Source: Pseudomonadota bacterium (GTDB taxonomy: Bacteria > Pseudomonadota > Gammaproteobacteria > Steroidobacterales > Steroidobacteraceae). Taken from it: a DNA stretch of 64,000 nucleotides. The translations under genes were made by a program, and so were the position numbers. Shown here in pieces: positions 62,799-64,000 of this stretch (its first letter is position 1; every line of letters starts with the position of its first letter). The stretch is taken from contig JAKAZL010000002.1 in the NCBI GenBank assembly GCA_021815925.1, forward strand, positions 84,529 through 148,528. Direction: 5' to 3'. A model generated the notes under the pieces. The model ran no database searches. It had not been told where the DNA came from and saw nothing but the letters and a program-made list of their open reading frames with translations.

Positions 62799-63118
62799 GC
62801 GGTCGGCTCGATGACGACGGCCGTGCCATAGGCCACGATTTCGCTCATGGTCTGGCCGATTTCCGAGGAGTCGAAGCGCATCATGACCACGGCGTTGGCC
62901 TGCATGAGGGCCGCGTTCTTGACCATGCGGTCGACCGCGTGACGGCGCGCCTCCTCGAGCAGCTGCGTGTACTCGGAGATCTCCCCGCCGGCCAGCGAAC
63001 GCAGGCCGGCCATCAGGTTCCCGGCAAGGCCGCGGCTGCGCACCACGACTCCGTAAACCTGACCCTTGACGGAGCTCACTCGATAGCCCGGTACATTCTC
63101 GGTCGTGACGATCAGCAT
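62795..63118 (-). CDS. YbjQ/UPF0145 family protein
   Basis: The 107-residue cytoplasmic protein matches YbjQ/UPF0145: MLIVTTENVPGYRVSSVKG, VVVRSRGLAGNLMAGLRSLA, GGEISEYTQLLEEARRHAVD and AVVMMRFDSSEIG. Members form pentamers with a putative heavy-metal-binding fold. Function is unproven. A small membrane protein gene overlaps its stop and may be its partner. Confidence 0.88.
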   Translation of the reverse strand: MLIVTTENVPGYRVSSVKGQVYGVVVRSRGLAGNLMAGLRSLAGGEISEYTQLLEEARRHAVDRMVKNAALMQANAVVMMRFDSSEIGQTMSEIVAYGTAVVIEPTA

Positions 63119-63347
63119 GGGTCGACTCCCCGGTGTGCGGTGAAGGACGTGTCCCGCCGGACGATTGCGCGCCTCGTGATGGTAACACCGTGCCGTTGCC
63201 GCCAGCGCCAGCCGAGAAATTGCACGTTCGCGCCGCACATGTCCCCTCCTGCCGCACGCGGCCATGGCGCTACGCTGGCAACGGCCCTCGCGGGGCGACC
63301 GGCCGGTCGGCACGGGCGAGTGCATACGGAACGAGGGGACGGCACGC

Positions 63348-63707
63348 ATGGGCGAGATCATCGAGGTCACATCAGGACCTGATCGCGACTGGGAGCACGC
63401 GCGACGCGAGTGGGCCGAGAATCTGGCCGCCGTGGGCGCGCTGTTCGGCGATGACGAAGCGCTGATGCGTGCCAAGGCCAACTGCCTGTACGAGGTACTG
63501 CGGCGGATCGTGGAGGAGGTTCCGCCGCTGCGCGTGACGGCCGGCGTGCCGCAGGATCTGACAGCCGAGCATGCGGCGTGTCTGCGCGTCGCGCTGCGCG
63601 CCGCGGCACTGAAGGGAATCGAGGCCAGCATGTGTCATACGGTGCGGGTGCTGACCGAGGCGATCTATGACCTGTGCACCTCGAAGCTGCGGGGCAGACC
63701 CTCATGA
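63348..63707 (+). CDS. Hypothetical protein, predicted helical
   Basis: The 119-residue protein has an ATG at 63348 behind GAGGGGA. The sequence is mostly helical (AEHAACLRVALRAAALKGIE, RAKANCLYEVLRRIVEEVPP) with scattered Cys and no signal or membrane segment. No family was recognised. It is divergent from the YbjQ pair across about 230 bp. Confidence 0.55.
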   Translation: MGEIIEVTSGPDRDWEHARREWAENLAAVGALFGDDEALMRAKANCLYEVLRRIVEEVPPLRVTAGVPQDLTAEHAACLRVALRAAALKGIEASMCHTVRVLTEAIYDLCTSKLRGRPS

Positions 63708-63888
63708 GGTTCGGCGGACCGGGCCATGCCGTGCGATCGTGGCGCTGACCGACGGTCTTCGCGCGAGTCAGCGCATCGCCCCGTCGGCAACCGGTGCCAA
63801 CACTGTGCTTGCAGCTTGAGCGACTGGATGCCGCCGCTGTGCGGTACCGTCAGCGCAGGCACGGCGGACGCACGGAACTTCGGGCTCG

Positions 63889-64000
63889 TCAGCCCGCCGC
63901 GCTCGTCATATCCAGCGCGAATCGCACGGTGACCGCATTGCCGAGCCACTCGGTGGCGCGCCATTGACCCTGGCCGACGCCGAAATCGAGCCGGCGGATC
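63889..64000 (-). CDS. YceI family protein, C-terminal part (truncated by window end)
   Basis: The last 36 codons of a minus-strand gene read DFGVGQGQWRATEWLGNAVT followed by VRFALDM, a match to the YceI lipocalin-like family ending. The 5' part lies beyond 64000. Members are periplasmic and bind isoprenoid-type lipids. The region 63708-63888 between it and the hypothetical gene holds no supported feature. Confidence 0.6.
   Translation of the reverse strand, partial: IRRLDFGVGQGQWRATEWLGNAVTVRFALDMTSAAG

Overview
The window is GC-rich chromosomal DNA from a gammaproteobacterium, most likely in or near the Xanthomonadales/Nevskiales/Steroidobacterales group. This rests on conserved gene order and family types, not on a database match: def-fmt-rsmB-DUF4390-ntrY-ntrX with a divergent LysM gene, a smg-topA pair, priA-argS-SPOR, gspA-gspB, a FadE-type acyl-CoA dehydrogenase, and three-subunit proton-translocating transhydrogenase genes. 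No tRNA, rRNA, CRISPR array, insertion sequence or prophage module was recognised. Several genes use TTG or GTG starts.

Positions 1-11.2 kb are accessory and metabolic. A MarR-acetyltransferase fusion and a TauE/SafE permease come first. A TetR regulator then faces a saccharopine-dehydrogenase-like gene across two perfect palindromes. Next is a same-strand run: an MFS transporter, a TauD-like dioxygenase with a GBBH-type N-terminal domain, an HD-domain oxygenase that keeps the PhnZ iron ligands and gating residues, and a GNAT protein. The dioxygenase/HD pair overlaps by 4 nt and is best read as a TmpA/TmpB-type oxidative organophosphonate catabolic pair. A PH-domain membrane protein, a PAP2 phosphatase, a PmtA-like methyltransferase and a DMT transporter with a very His-rich tail follow.

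Positions 11.2-23.2 kb hold an S10 peptidase, rimO, a YbhB-like protein, an SDR-methyltransferase-hypothetical-GT4 group, a receiver/Ser-Thr kinase fusion, gspB-gspA and dinB. Positions 23.2-37.6 kb hold DUF3667-fadE, mdh, a PAS-GGDEF-EAL protein, an HD hydrolase, an M3 peptidase, gor and topA.

Positions 37.6-53.4 kb form a housekeeping block: smg, a decayed dprA remnant, rlmJ, aroE, the LysM lipoprotein, def-fmt-rsmB, DUF4390, ntrY-ntrX (with a degenerate NtrX ATPase domain), a SPOR protein, argS and priA. Positions 53.5-64 kb hold a sigma factor operon with DUF3619 and DUF3106 proteins, pntA1-pntA2-pntB, an HNH endonuclease, a stand-alone 5'-3' exonuclease, an acetyl-CoA synthetase with a 134-residue histone-H1-like tail, a YbjQ-like protein with a small membrane protein, an unknown protein, and the 3' end of a YceI-family gene.

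The strongest candidates for something under-described are the acetyl-CoA synthetase/H1-like tail fusion, the TmpAB-type cluster with its MFS carrier, the sigma-DUF3619-DUF3106 operon, the degenerate NtrX, and the dprA remnant.
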